Source of the DNA: Gracilibacillus dipsosauri
GTDB lineage: Bacteria; Bacillota; Bacilli; Bacillales; Amphibacillaceae
DNA length: 64,000 bases
Assembly: GCF_003176895.1 (NCBI RefSeq)
Contig: NZ_QGTD01000005.1
Span: 310,001-374,000, forward strand
Reading direction: 5' to 3'
Shown here: one piece after another, positions 14,850 through 24,691 of the stretch
Position numbering within the stretch: position 1 is the stretch's first letter
Layout of the letters: each line of letters opens with the position of its first letter
Translations under genes and position numbers: made by a program
The notes under the pieces: generated by a model
What the model saw: only the letters and a program-made list of their open reading frames with translations
What the model was told of the DNA's origin: nothing
Databases searched by the model: none

Positions 14850-16004
14850 ATGAGTTATCATCACCAAAAGCGCATTCGTTTATTAGATATTTTTCGAGGT
14901 ATTGCCATATTAGGTACGTTGGGGACAAATATTTGGATTTTTGCCTATTTAGGCGATATAAGCTATATATTTACATTTGATCATTATGAATGGTGGAGTT
15001 CTATCGATCACTTTATTCGTATCTTGTCACTTTCTCTCGTCAATGGGAAGCTTCTGGGATTATTGGCCATCATGTTTGGCATTGGTCTAGAGTTAAAGTA
15101 TCAGCAGTCATTACGAAAGGGTCGTCCGTGGCCAGGTGTATATTTATGGACCTCTTTATTCTTGTTAATCGAAGGCTTTCTTCATTTTACATTTGTGATG
15201 GAATACGATATTTTGATGGCCTATGCCATTGCAGCAATAATTGTCGCATTCATTGTTAAAGCCGGTATGAAATACATCAAGAGATCCTTGATCCTTATCG
15301 GAGTTATTCATTTACTGTTCATTTTACTCCTCTTTTTAGCAGGGCTTACTCAACAAATATCAGGAAATTTCTTAGGGGATATGCAGGAGACTACCTATCT
15401 ATATGAAAACAAATCATGGCTAGATCAGATTCAATACAGATTATCGAACTTTCTCTCTTTGAGAGGGGAGGCAATATTTACTATTCCATTAAATGTGTTT
15501 TTGTTTTTAACTGGGGTTCTTCTCATGAGGAAAGGAGCTTTCGCCAATGATGCAAAAGGTAGATATATCCGCAGGAAAATGCTCCAGATTGGCTTATGTG
15601 TCGGTTTACCTTTAAACTTGTTGCTTTTTGTACCTGGAGGATTATTTGATTTTCCTGTTCGCTATTTATTTGCACCGATCCTTTCCATTGGGTATATGGG
15701 TCTTATCGCATTTATGGTAGAAAAAAAGGAATCGCTACATGTATGGGGAATTCTCGAAAAGGTTGGTAAAGCTTCGCTAAGCTGTTATGTAATGCAGAAC
15801 ATTCTCTGTTCGATTATTTTTTATGGATGGGGCTTAGGCGTAGCTCCTTTAGAAGACTCATTCATCATACTACTCATTTTATGCCTAGTGAGTGTTGTTC
15901 AAGTATTATTTGTTATTCTTTGGCTCAAATTTTATAAGCATGGACCGATGGAGGCAGGGCGCAAATTTATGACACGTCTTGTTATGCCAATTAACTCAAA
16001 GTAA
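14850..16004 (+). CDS. DUF418-family membrane protein (YeiB-like)
   Basis: 384 residues with about ten membrane helices. The N-terminal RIRLLDIFRGIAILGTLGTN is the hallmark of the YeiB/DUF418 group, and the C-terminal half (LEKVGKASLSCYVMQNIL ... FYKHGPMEAGRKFMT) fits the DUF418 domain. Members resemble acyltransferase-3 proteins in fold, but their substrates are not established. The ribosome binding site is GAGAGGAGCAAGTAGG before ATG 14850. It is the last gene of the TetR-controlled operon and is followed by a strong terminator. Confidence 0.88.
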   Translation: MSYHHQKRIRLLDIFRGIAILGTLGTNIWIFAYLGDISYIFTFDHYEWWSSIDHFIRILSLSLVNGKLLGLLAIMFGIGLELKYQQSLRKGRPWPGVYLWTSLFLLIEGFLHFTFVMEYDILMAYAIAAIIVAFIVKAGMKYIKRSLILIGVIHLLFILLLFLAGLTQQISGNFLGDMQETTYLYENKSWLDQIQYRLSNFLSLRGEAIFTIPLNVFLFLTGVLLMRKGAFANDAKGRYIRRKMLQIGLCVGLPLNLLLFVPGGLFDFPVRYLFAPILSIGYMGLIAFMVEKKESLHVWGILEKVGKASLSCYVMQNILCSIIFYGWGLGVAPLEDSFIILLILCLVSVVQVLFVILWLKFYKHGPMEAGRKFMTRLVMPINSK

Positions 16005-16007
16005 CTA

Positions 16008-16041
16008 AAGAAGAGGCACAATCAAAACTGTGCCTCTTCTT
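16008..16041 (+). terminator. terminator of the tetR operon (bidirectional)
   Basis: Perfect 13-bp stem AAGAAGAGGCACA / TGTGCCTCTTCTT with an 8-base loop. It also lies just downstream of the minus-strand gene at 16058 and could serve both. Confidence 0.8.
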
Positions 16042-16057
16042 AACTAATCTAGTTTTT

Positions 16058-16285
16058 TTATTCCGTGAATCTAAATAAGGCACCAAGAAAACTGGGAACA
16101 AGATAAGATAGAATGGCGATAACGATCCCTAATAATATTAGTAGTATTTTCCTCTTATAGATTCCGATATGTACGATCATAACTCCTAGTACATATCCTA
16201 AAAATACATAGACTCCCATGGCTCTTAAAATGGTAAACGCTCCTATCATGACAAATAAGACAAGACTTAGTATATATCTTTTCAA
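16058..16285 (-). CDS. small membrane protein downstream of beta-lactamase (75 aa)
   Basis: The start is TTG 16285, chosen because AGAAGGAAGAT precedes it. The product has two or three membrane helices (YILSLVLFVMIGAFTILRAM, VYVFLGYVLGVMIVHIGIY, ILLILLGIVIAILSYLVPSF). It lies 25 bp after the beta-lactamase stop on the same strand, so the two are probably co-transcribed. Small membrane proteins are seen after beta-lactamase genes in other Bacillaceae, but I know of no assigned role. Confidence 0.65.
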   Translation of the reverse strand: MKRYILSLVLFVMIGAFTILRAMGVYVFLGYVLGVMIVHIGIYKRKILLILLGIVIAILSYLVPSFLGALFRFTE

Positions 16286-16310
16286 CTTTATCTTCCTTCT
16301 CAAAAATTTT

Positions 16311-17111
16311 TTATTCTCGAATGATGTCCTTCTGTTTCAGAACAGCTAAAATAACATTCTTAGCCTCTGATCCAGTTCCATCAATGTTTGTGGCAAATAC
16401 CCATTTCTCTTTAGTTGTTTTAATAAAACCAATATACCAGCCTAAACCTAAATCGGAAAGCCTTGTACCTGTTTTTCCGTGAAGAGTATACTCATCTTGC
16501 TCATCCTCTATCATCATTCGTTTAACCGTCTTTTGATGTTTTTCTGCAAAGGGAAGCTGTTCCTTAACTAATTTTTCGATAAAATCTATTTGCTCTCTTG
16601 CCGTAATCTTTAAACTACTGTCCAGCCAAAATGTATCAATTCCTCCAGAAATATCTTGATTTCCGTAGTCTAAGAGATTCATATAACTTTGCATTTGTTT
16701 TTTACCGATATCGCGAGCCATATGTTGATAATACCAGATAACAGAATGTCTCATCCCTGAAGCAAGGGTATGATCGCGATTCCAATCTTCAAATTCTCTA
16801 ATGGTCCCGTCCCATCGCTTCACCTCGTATTCATCTCGGACGGTTGATGTTTGTAGCCCAATTAAAGCATTAGGTACTTTAAAGGTCGATTCTGGTGTGA
16901 ATTTTTCTTTGCTTCTCTCTTGATTGTAGACGTAGGTTTTATCTTTTTTTAGATTTTTCAGAATGATCGTCCCATCCTTTCCATTTAGTAGCTTCTCAAC
17001 ACCATGGAGTTCCTTTTCTTTATTTCCTTTTGCGTCTGCTCCCATTTGCCCTACCGTGAACACAATCAGAAGTGTGAGTAAGACGACTAAACCAATACGC
17101 AACTTTCTCAT
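16311..17111 (-). CDS. class D beta-lactamase
   Basis: A serine beta-lactamase hydrolysing beta-lactams outside the membrane. The start is ATG 17111 after AGGAGGGATAAT. It gives a signal peptide MRKLRIGLVVLLTLLIVFTV, 266 residues in all, usual for the class. All class D motifs are visible: STFK (active Ser about residue 75, with Lys 78), SVI (residues 123-125), YGN (149-151), KTG (213-215) and the WYIG that follows. It resembles the chromosomal enzymes of Bacillus (the BSU/BPU type) more than Gram-negative OXA enzymes. It is divergent from a MocR-type regulator across a 132-bp gap, which suggests regulation by it. Spectrum cannot be read from sequence. Confidence 0.92.
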   Translation of the reverse strand: MRKLRIGLVVLLTLLIVFTVGQMGADAKGNKEKELHGVEKLLNGKDGTIILKNLKKDKTYVYNQERSKEKFTPESTFKVPNALIGLQTSTVRDEYEVKRWDGTIREFEDWNRDHTLASGMRHSVIWYYQHMARDIGKKQMQSYMNLLDYGNQDISGGIDTFWLDSSLKITAREQIDFIEKLVKEQLPFAEKHQKTVKRMMIEDEQDEYTLHGKTGTRLSDLGLGWYIGFIKTTKEKWVFATNIDGTGSEAKNVILAVLKQKDIIRE

Positions 17112-17243
17112 ATTATCCCTCCTAAAAATTATATTATTTGATAGAAAAAGCATTGTTACTAACTTATACTATAATCATCGCACAAGAAATTAGAAAGCTA
17201 TATTTTATTCATCTGTACCCATACAATGGAGGAGGATAAAGAA

Positions 17244-18593
17244 GTGGAAAGGAAATATAAAGAGACGATTCAGGAAATCGAGAAAAGGATGAAGGAAGGA
17301 CGGCTCAAGCCTGGTGATCGACTACCTTCCATCCGTCAATTATCCAAGGAGTTACAATGTAGCGTGAATACCGTTATAAAGGCCTATGATGAGTTGGAAA
17401 AGATGCACAGGATCTATTCCGTACCGAAAAGTGGTTATTTTATGGTGGGGAGCAATCAATCAAAATCTCCCTCCTCCTTAGAAAAAATAGACTTTTCTGC
17501 TGCCGGTCCTGACCTAAGTCAAATGCCTTATCGAGATTTTCAACATTGCATGAACCAGGCAATTGAACGGTATAAAGAGGAGATGTTTCATTATTCAGAG
17601 CCATTAGGACTTGCTTCCTTGCGTAAACAGCTTTCTAAACAACTACAGGATGTTCAAGTTTTTGCACCACCGGAGCGTATTTGTGTCGTATCTGGCTCTC
17701 AGCAAGCATTAGACCTTCTGCTTTCTATCCCTTTTCCGAATGGGAAAGAAGAGATTTGTACAGAGCAACCCACTCATCCAAGCTTTATCCAATCTCTCAC
17801 CAATCGAAAGCTTTTAGTCCATGGGATTGAAAGGACAAAAAACGGCATTGATTGGAACTATTTAGAGAAGATTTTCCAAGAGAAAGATACCAAGTTATTC
17901 TACACCGTGTCGAGATTTCAAAATCCAACTGGTTATTCTTATACTAACGATGAAAAGAAAAAAATCGTGGAGCTTGCACAAAAATATGATGTCTACATCA
18001 TCGAAGATGATTATATGGGAGACCTTGACACAACAAGAAAAGCTGACCCGATGTATGCCTATGATCCATCTGGAAGAGTTATTTATACAAAAAGCTTTTC
18101 CAAAGTGCTTTTGCCTGGATTAAGACTCGGTGTGGCTGTGTTACCCGAGGCACTACTCGATAGCTTTGCCAATGCTAAATTTGCAGCAGATGTACATACC
18201 CCTGTCATCACTCAAGGTGCACTAGAAATATATTTACAAAGTGGGATGTACCAAGCACACATTGAAAAACTCAGACAACAATATAAACATAAAGGCATCC
18301 TGCTTCGAGATGCTTATGAAAAATACCTTCCTAAGGAGGCAAGCTTTACTAGCGGAGACTCTGGTTTTTATTCAACCATTGAGCTACCAAAACGTATAAA
18401 AGGCAAACAGCTTGTTGACTACCTTTTTCATAAATATGTACTTGTCCAAGACGCCGCAACGATGTACCTACCAACATATCGTCAAGAAAATCGTATCCGA
18501 CTAAGTGTATCTCAGGTTAATGACAAGAACATCCCAATCGGCATTGAAAAAATTAGTCAGGCAATACAGGAATTGCTTGTGAAGAAATGGTAA
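17244..18593 (+). CDS. MocR/PdxR-type regulator (GntR HTH fused to aminotransferase-like domain)
   Basis: A PLP-binding transcription factor of the MocR subgroup. The N-terminal winged helix is GRLKPGDRLPSIRQLSKELQ, with CSVNTVIKAYDELE (residues 19-53). The fold-type I aminotransferase domain has VVSGSQQALDLL, QNPTGYSY, EDDY and the Schiff-base lysine in YTKSFSKVLLPGLRLG (about residue 287). The start is GTG 17244 because GGAGGAGG lies 8 bases upstream; an ATG at 17226 overlaps that site. MocR regulators usually control adjacent divergent genes, which here would be the beta-lactamase, an unusual target. Confidence 0.9.
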   Translation: MERKYKETIQEIEKRMKEGRLKPGDRLPSIRQLSKELQCSVNTVIKAYDELEKMHRIYSVPKSGYFMVGSNQSKSPSSLEKIDFSAAGPDLSQMPYRDFQHCMNQAIERYKEEMFHYSEPLGLASLRKQLSKQLQDVQVFAPPERICVVSGSQQALDLLLSIPFPNGKEEICTEQPTHPSFIQSLTNRKLLVHGIERTKNGIDWNYLEKIFQEKDTKLFYTVSRFQNPTGYSYTNDEKKKIVELAQKYDVYIIEDDYMGDLDTTRKADPMYAYDPSGRVIYTKSFSKVLLPGLRLGVAVLPEALLDSFANAKFAADVHTPVITQGALEIYLQSGMYQAHIEKLRQQYKHKGILLRDAYEKYLPKEASFTSGDSGFYSTIELPKRIKGKQLVDYLFHKYVLVQDAATMYLPTYRQENRIRLSVSQVNDKNIPIGIEKISQAIQELLVKKW

Positions 18594-18729
18594 CTAGTAA
18601 TTTTTAAAGTAGTGCGTGTTTGGTATGTTGCTAGAATACTGCGTGTTTTTCAAGATATAACCGTTTATCTTGGTGATCTTACTTGGCTTGTGCAACATGG
18701 CCAAGATATTTTCTAATTATACAAAAACA

Positions 18730-18763
18730 AAAGATTGTAGAGCATCAATACTCTACAATCTTT
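18730..18763. terminator. bidirectional terminator between mocR-type gene and giant surface protein
   Basis: 13-bp perfect stem AAAGATTGTAGAG / CTCTACAATCTTT with an 8-base loop, T-rich on the plus side and A-rich on the other. It lies 7 bp from the stop of the minus-strand surface protein gene. Confidence 0.8.
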
Positions 18764-18769
18764 TTCTCG

Positions 18770-21700
18770 TTATTCCTCTGCTGCTTTCTTTCCTTTTCTA
18801 GATCGAACCAGAGCAAATAGAATTGCTAATAATAATGCAGCGACTCCTGCGATACTAACAGAAAATAGTGGTTTATTTTCATAGAATTTTGTTAATACAC
18901 TTTTTTCTGTTATTTCAAAAGGTAAGCTTCGCGTTACTTCATTACCTGCTTCGTCGTATGCAGTAACTTCTACATTATATTTATTAATTTCTGAAAAATG
19001 GTATTGGACGACTTCGTTGCCATCTTGTTCACTAACATCTCCATCATATGCTTCACCATTTACGGTAATGGATTTTATTTTATCTTGTGGATTATCTAAT
19101 TGAATAGATAAATCAACTGCTTCTACATATTCTTTGTTTTCTTCAGCTCCATCAAATATGACCTCAGGCTCTGTTTGATCAATGATAAATTCAATTGTTA
19201 ATTGCTGAATATTACCAGCTTGATCTCTTACCTCGAAGTAGAGAACATGTTTTCCTTCGGATTCAATTGGATCACCTAATTCATAAGGCTCTCCGTTTAG
19301 AGTAAGAGCAATAATATCATATGCAGTCATATCATCAATCAGCAACTCAGGAATGACGACATCATTTAGATATTTACCAGAAATTTCTTCATTAAAAACG
19401 ATCTTTGGTGCTGTCTTATCGATCGTAAATACGATCGTTCTTTCGGAAACATTATCCGCTAAATCGGTGATCAATGCTTTTAGCACATAATCTCTTTCTT
19501 CCGTTAGCTGTAAACCATTTTTAAAGGCTGCACCGTTTAATGTGACAGAAGTTCTCTTCTCATCTAAATGCTTATCTGAGTATTCAACCTGTGGTCTAAT
19601 ATCCTTATTGAAAAAGCCTTCAATAATACCTGTAATACTTAATTTAGGCTTCGTCGTATCAAGAGTAAAGCCTACATTTAATGTTGTTTCATTTCCAGCT
19701 TTATCCTGTGCAACCACTTCATAACCATATTTCATTTCTTTAGAAGCTAGTGGCACATTACCAGCAATATTACCTCCATTATTCAAACGAACAGATACAA
19801 TCTTATCTTCCTCGTTATCCAGTTGGAAAATAGGCTGGAACACATGATTTATATAAGATCCATCGACCAATTCCTTATTATCTCCACCCATTATTGGTGT
19901 GATGACTGGTTTTGTTTTATCAATAGTAAAGGATAGTGTTGCCGTATCGCCATTATTTGCTTTATCTACAGATTCTACAAAAATCTCGTAATCCCCTTCT
20001 TGAGTGAAACGATGTGCAAAGCTAGCGATGGAATTTTGGTAACGATTATTTGTAATCGCAAAACCACCTACCGGATAGTTTTGTCCATTTCTTGTTACAC
20101 GAATTGTGTTCAAGTCAAAGTTCACATCTTTTATCGTTACACCTACTGGTACATCTGTATTGTAATATTCGCCATCCTCTACCCCTGTAATATCAATCAC
20201 TGGTTTTTTCGAATCAATAACAAAGCCTTTTTGTGCGGTTCTTGCTTTATTACCAGCATCATCTGTAGCATTCATTCTCACATGATAGGCACCATCTTGG
20301 CTGAAGCTATAACGCAACTTCGATAAGAAATTACTAGTTCGCCATGATGCTCCTCTATTTCCTTCGACTGCATTAGTGATATCTTGTCCATCCTTCGTTA
20401 CTTGGAACTGAACAGTATTTCTTGCAAAATTAGTTTCTTCAATTGTAAATTCAGCGCTTCTTCCATTGTTGTAATATTGGCCATCCTTCACATTATTAAT
20501 CGCAAGGGCTGGTGCAGTTTTATCCACCGTGAAATCTTTCGTTTGAGTTTCTCCTTTGTTCCCCGCCATATCGGTTGATTTAATCTGAACTCGATACGTG
20601 CCTTCACTAGTAAAGTTATACTCCCAATCCATCGTACGTCTTGAGAAGCTCGGTGCTTTTCCAGTGTTATATGCTTCCATTTTTCCGGTTGAATGATTTA
20701 ATTTATAGATTTTTAGCTCTGTCTTTTTTTGACTAACATTGGCATCATCAACATCTACTTTTACTTTTTTGCTAGTGCGATAATGCTGATTATCTGTAAC
20801 ACCGGTAATGGAAATCTGAGGCTTCACCGTATCAATTGTAAAGATATCGACTTTAGCATCTGCTTCGTTACCAGCTTTGTCTGTTGCTGATACCTCTACT
20901 TTGTATTTTCCATCTTTTTCAAAACGGAATGCTAACTTGCTAGTTTCACCATTATTCTTCCAATTATCAAATCCATCATTATATGGGACAAAATTACCTT
21001 GTGCATTTTCTCGGTAAATTTTGATAGTTACGTCATTGTTAAAATAATTATGTTCGTTAACTGTAACTACCTCTGTTTTGTGCTCTTTATTAAATGGTGC
21101 CAAATCCGTTAGTGTAATAACAGGTTTAGTATTGTCTACTGTGAAAGAAATACTTTCTTTTGTTTCTTGTTTTGCTTTATCTTTAGCTACAACTTCGATA
21201 GTGTAGTCACCATCGTCCTTAAATAAATCTTTCTTCAAAATATATTGGTAATGTCCTTCGGGTTTTTCTTTCCACGTACCAGACTCGTTATCATTGTAAG
21301 TTTTTTTCTTACCATTGTTGTCCACTACTGTAATCGTTATTGATTTATTCTTCACATTCTTCTCTGTTAATTTAATTGGTATTAGTTTTGTGATGTCTTT
21401 ATCTTTAATATCACTCCATTTTACAAATGAAGGCATCGAATGATCGATAGAAATTACTGGACTTGTTTTGTCGATTGTGAAACTTTTTTCCATAACTGCC
21501 TCATTCTTTGCTTCATCACTAGCTATTAAGGTGATAACATAATCCCCTTCGTCACTAAAGGTAATGCTATCATTAAAGTTTTCTGATCCAGTTTTGCTGA
21601 GATCGTCTAAAGTCTTACTATCCTTTGTTATATTCAAGTCATATTCAGTGATATTCGTATCATTAACAGCAAGTGTAACTTCTTTATTGACCGTGTAATG

Positions 21701-24691
21701 TGTTCCATTGTCAATACCATTTATCGAAACACTAGGTAATGTCTCGTCAATGGTAAAGATCTTATGAATCTTTTCAGACTTATTACCTGCTTTATCAGTC
21801 GCACTAAACGTAACCTGATAATCACCATCTTGATCGAAATTATAAATTAGACTTGATTGCTTCCCTTTGTTTCGCCATTTAGAACCATTATCACCTTCTA
21901 CTTGATCGGTGAAGTCTTTTCCATCTTTTAACACTTCAAATTCTACGCTATTTTCCTGATAGTTCAATTCATCTACACTGAAGGTTACCTTTTGTGCTTT
22001 GGAATAATACTCCTGATTCTTCAGGCTATCAACCGAAACAACTGGTGGTGTTTCATCAATCGTAAAAACAACCTCTTGAGTTTTCGCTTTACGTCCAGCT
22101 AAATCAGTTGCTTCTAAAATGATCTGATAAGTTCCTTCTTCTTCAAACTTATACTTCCATTCCGCTTCTTTCTTATCAAAAACTAACTCAGTATCAATTC
22201 CTAAAGCTTCAAATTGATCAGATTCTTCACTCCATTTATTCACTTCTAGATTGGTAAGATCTTCATCAATATTGTTGTCTTTAACGCTTACTGTAACTGG
22301 CTTAGAATCGCTATAATGGTGATCATCTTCGACACCACTAATCAATGACTCTGGCTGTGCAGAATCCAAAGTAAAAATAGCTTCCACTTCTTTCGCTTTG
22401 TTACCCGCTTTATCAGTTGCAGATACTCTGAGTCGATAAGTTCCATCCTCTTCGATAGGGAATTTAGCATTTGATGTTACACCAGTATTTTCCCATTCAT
22501 CAAATTTATCAGACTTATAAGGGTGATATTCACCTTCACTATCTTCTCTTTCCACCGTAATCTTAACATTGTTGTCTTGATAATTATGTTCCTCTACCGT
22601 GACTTCCTGGGTGAATGCTTCGTCATTGTAACGATCTACATCTGAAAGCTTGATTACAGGTGCAGTATCATCGATTGTAAAGGTACGACTCTTTTCAGTT
22701 GAGCGGCCAGCATCATCTGTTGCCCTTACAGAAATCGTATACTTTCCTTCTTTTTCAAACAGCTTATTCTCTAATGTAAAATGCTTTGCTTTTTCTTTAG
22801 TCTCCCAATCGCTAGGTTTATCATACACCCATGACTTTTCCTTACCGTTATTATCAGCAAATTGAACTTGTACGTGATAATCATCTAAGTATGCATCCGA
22901 AACACTTATAGGGAAAATATTTGCAATCCCATGCTTTGTCACAAATGATGATTTAACATGTTGATTTTCGCCAATCTTCATATCTTGATTTGATGTATTT
23001 AAAACTACTTTTGGATCCGTTTTATCGATAATAAACTTACGATTTATTATTTCCTTAGTTCCGTTAATATGTTGAGTTTCAATATTTAAATCATATTGAC
23101 CTTCCCCAAATTCCTCATTAATCCAGAAGAACCAACCAACGCCTTTTAAATCATCACTATTTAAATAGATTTCTTGTTCTCCCGTTAATGGGTCTGTTTT
23201 CGTGACAGTAAAAAACTCTCCGCCAAGTTTAAAATCCCAAAAATTTATGCCAAGAAGTATATCGTTTTGATAATAGGCTTGTAAACTCCCATGGTTGGTT
23301 TTATCGGTTATGTTTACTAGATTACTACTTGTTAATAGTGTAAACGTCTTGTTTATCTTAATTTCATTTCCCGCTTTATCAACAAGCGTTCCAGATAGTG
23401 TATATTCACCCTCATCCTCTACCTTATAGGTTGCTGTAGCTTTCCCGTTTTTGTAGGATAATGGCACATCAATACTTACCTCATTGTCAAAATAAACATG
23501 CTTAACTGTAATGGTACTTGCCGCCACATCCAAGTTTGGCTCTAGTACGTTAAGTAAAACAGAAAATGGTTGTTGATAGACTTTATCATCCTCTATATCT
23601 TGACCGTCATCATTTGTAATCGTTACTTCAGGATTCGCATCGTCCACTGTTACATTAAATGTCTGTAATGCATGCTCTTTACCACCAAGCTTGTCCGTTA
23701 ATTTTGCTTCGATGGTGTAACGACCATTTTCGGTAAAGGTGTGATCAACAGTTGCTGTTTTACCACTTACTGTCATATCCTTTTCGTCAATGGTAGTACC
23801 AGCTTTTTTAATCACTAAATTAGCAGAATCAATAGCTATACCATTTTTGACAGTAAAATTAAATTCTCTTGCATGAAGAACGGAGCCACTTTTCACCGTG
23901 TCACCACTTGAAGTTTTCACACTCCACTCTGGTTCTTCCTGATGAATATGAAAGGTAAGTGTTTCTTCGGCAGAGAGACCTGCTTTATCCTTTGCATTAA
24001 TGGTAAGGCTATAGTCTCCATCTTCCTTAAAGCTAACCTTTGCCTTATTCCCATCCCAATTGATAGATGGTTCCACTGCTTGTCCATTATGTTTCCATGT
24101 AATGCTTTTACTAGCTATGTTTTGCTCGACAATATTGACAGATAAAGTTTTTGAAGCATGGTATACTGCTTGATCATCAATACCAGAATAATTAATCACT
24201 GGTTCAGTCGTATCCTTTTTCACAGAAAATTCAATTGGATTTTTATCTGCTGGGATCTCCCAATTGTTTGTCCCATTAATATTCAATTGAAAATCAACTT
24301 CACCATCTGTTATGGCATTTGTATCGACAGACACATTGTATATACCGTTAAATACTCCTGAGTCATCTTTTACTTTTTGAACAGTTATGGCTTCTTTTTT
24401 GTAACTTGACTCTACATCAAACGGTTGTTCACCCGTCTCACCATCAGCTAGCTTACTATAATAGGAGCTTAAATCTACCTTAAAAGAAATACTGTCATTT
24501 GTTACCCATTCCTTATCAAAAGAACTCTCTTCACTTAAATCCCATGTTTCACTTCCAAAGACTATTTTCATATTCAATTCACTCGAAGAAAAGACACTAG
24601 AAGTAAAGATAAATGCAGTTAAGACAGATAATGTTAAAATAGAAAATAAAAGATACCACTTACTATTACTCTTCCTTTTGCTACTTCTCAC
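18770..24691 (-). CDS. giant membrane-anchored Ig-like repeat surface protein (1973 aa)
   Basis: The start is GTG 24691 (AAGGAGGGAAAAAG upstream), overlapping the previous stop as GTGA. A basic N-terminus and hydrophobic signal segment (WYLLFSILTLSVLTAFIF) are followed by roughly 1850 residues of tandem beta-sandwich modules. Sixteen linkers of the form [IVL]-D-x-x-x-P-x-[IVL] are visible (IDDTAPVI, IDETPPVV, IDKTSPVI, VDNTKPVI, LDTTKPKL). Each module ends in a YxVxxxATDKAGN-like strand, typical of bacterial Ig-like repeats. The C-terminus is one membrane helix (VSIAGVAALLLAILFALV) and a basic tail (RSRKGKKAAEE), so it is anchored without sortase. It is the last gene of the Tad/kinase block. 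A long stalk or adhesin projecting through the wall is the likely role. Confidence 0.85.
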   Translation of the reverse strand: MRSSKRKSNSKWYLLFSILTLSVLTAFIFTSSVFSSSELNMKIVFGSETWDLSEESSFDKEWVTNDSISFKVDLSSYYSKLADGETGEQPFDVESSYKKEAITVQKVKDDSGVFNGIYNVSVDTNAITDGEVDFQLNINGTNNWEIPADKNPIEFSVKKDTTEPVINYSGIDDQAVYHASKTLSVNIVEQNIASKSITWKHNGQAVEPSINWDGNKAKVSFKEDGDYSLTINAKDKAGLSAEETLTFHIHQEEPEWSVKTSSGDTVKSGSVLHAREFNFTVKNGIAIDSANLVIKKAGTTIDEKDMTVSGKTATVDHTFTENGRYTIEAKLTDKLGGKEHALQTFNVTVDDANPEVTITNDDGQDIEDDKVYQQPFSVLLNVLEPNLDVAASTITVKHVYFDNEVSIDVPLSYKNGKATATYKVEDEGEYTLSGTLVDKAGNEIKINKTFTLLTSSNLVNITDKTNHGSLQAYYQNDILLGINFWDFKLGGEFFTVTKTDPLTGEQEIYLNSDDLKGVGWFFWINEEFGEGQYDLNIETQHINGTKEIINRKFIIDKTDPKVVLNTSNQDMKIGENQHVKSSFVTKHGIANIFPISVSDAYLDDYHVQVQFADNNGKEKSWVYDKPSDWETKEKAKHFTLENKLFEKEGKYTISVRATDDAGRSTEKSRTFTIDDTAPVIKLSDVDRYNDEAFTQEVTVEEHNYQDNNVKITVEREDSEGEYHPYKSDKFDEWENTGVTSNAKFPIEEDGTYRLRVSATDKAGNKAKEVEAIFTLDSAQPESLISGVEDDHHYSDSKPVTVSVKDNNIDEDLTNLEVNKWSEESDQFEALGIDTELVFDKKEAEWKYKFEEEGTYQIILEATDLAGRKAKTQEVVFTIDETPPVVSVDSLKNQEYYSKAQKVTFSVDELNYQENSVEFEVLKDGKDFTDQVEGDNGSKWRNKGKQSSLIYNFDQDGDYQVTFSATDKAGNKSEKIHKIFTIDETLPSVSINGIDNGTHYTVNKEVTLAVNDTNITEYDLNITKDSKTLDDLSKTGSENFNDSITFSDEGDYVITLIASDEAKNEAVMEKSFTIDKTSPVISIDHSMPSFVKWSDIKDKDITKLIPIKLTEKNVKNKSITITVVDNNGKKKTYNDNESGTWKEKPEGHYQYILKKDLFKDDGDYTIEVVAKDKAKQETKESISFTVDNTKPVITLTDLAPFNKEHKTEVVTVNEHNYFNNDVTIKIYRENAQGNFVPYNDGFDNWKNNGETSKLAFRFEKDGKYKVEVSATDKAGNEADAKVDIFTIDTVKPQISITGVTDNQHYRTSKKVKVDVDDANVSQKKTELKIYKLNHSTGKMEAYNTGKAPSFSRRTMDWEYNFTSEGTYRVQIKSTDMAGNKGETQTKDFTVDKTAPALAINNVKDGQYYNNGRSAEFTIEETNFARNTVQFQVTKDGQDITNAVEGNRGASWRTSNFLSKLRYSFSQDGAYHVRMNATDDAGNKARTAQKGFVIDSKKPVIDITGVEDGEYYNTDVPVGVTIKDVNFDLNTIRVTRNGQNYPVGGFAITNNRYQNSIASFAHRFTQEGDYEIFVESVDKANNGDTATLSFTIDKTKPVITPIMGGDNKELVDGSYINHVFQPIFQLDNEEDKIVSVRLNNGGNIAGNVPLASKEMKYGYEVVAQDKAGNETTLNVGFTLDTTKPKLSITGIIEGFFNKDIRPQVEYSDKHLDEKRTSVTLNGAAFKNGLQLTEERDYVLKALITDLADNVSERTIVFTIDKTAPKIVFNEEISGKYLNDVVIPELLIDDMTAYDIIALTLNGEPYELGDPIESEGKHVLYFEVRDQAGNIQQLTIEFIIDQTEPEVIFDGAEENKEYVEAVDLSIQLDNPQDKIKSITVNGEAYDGDVSEQDGNEVVQYHFSEINKYNVEVTAYDEAGNEVTRSLPFEITEKSVLTKFYENKPLFSVSIAGVAALLLAILFALVRSRKGKKAAEE

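Noticed and set aside
24158-24361. Plus-strand frames opposite the giant surface protein (also 20000-20326, 20384-20578 and others)
   Set aside because: They are mirror images of repeat modules in a well-supported long gene.
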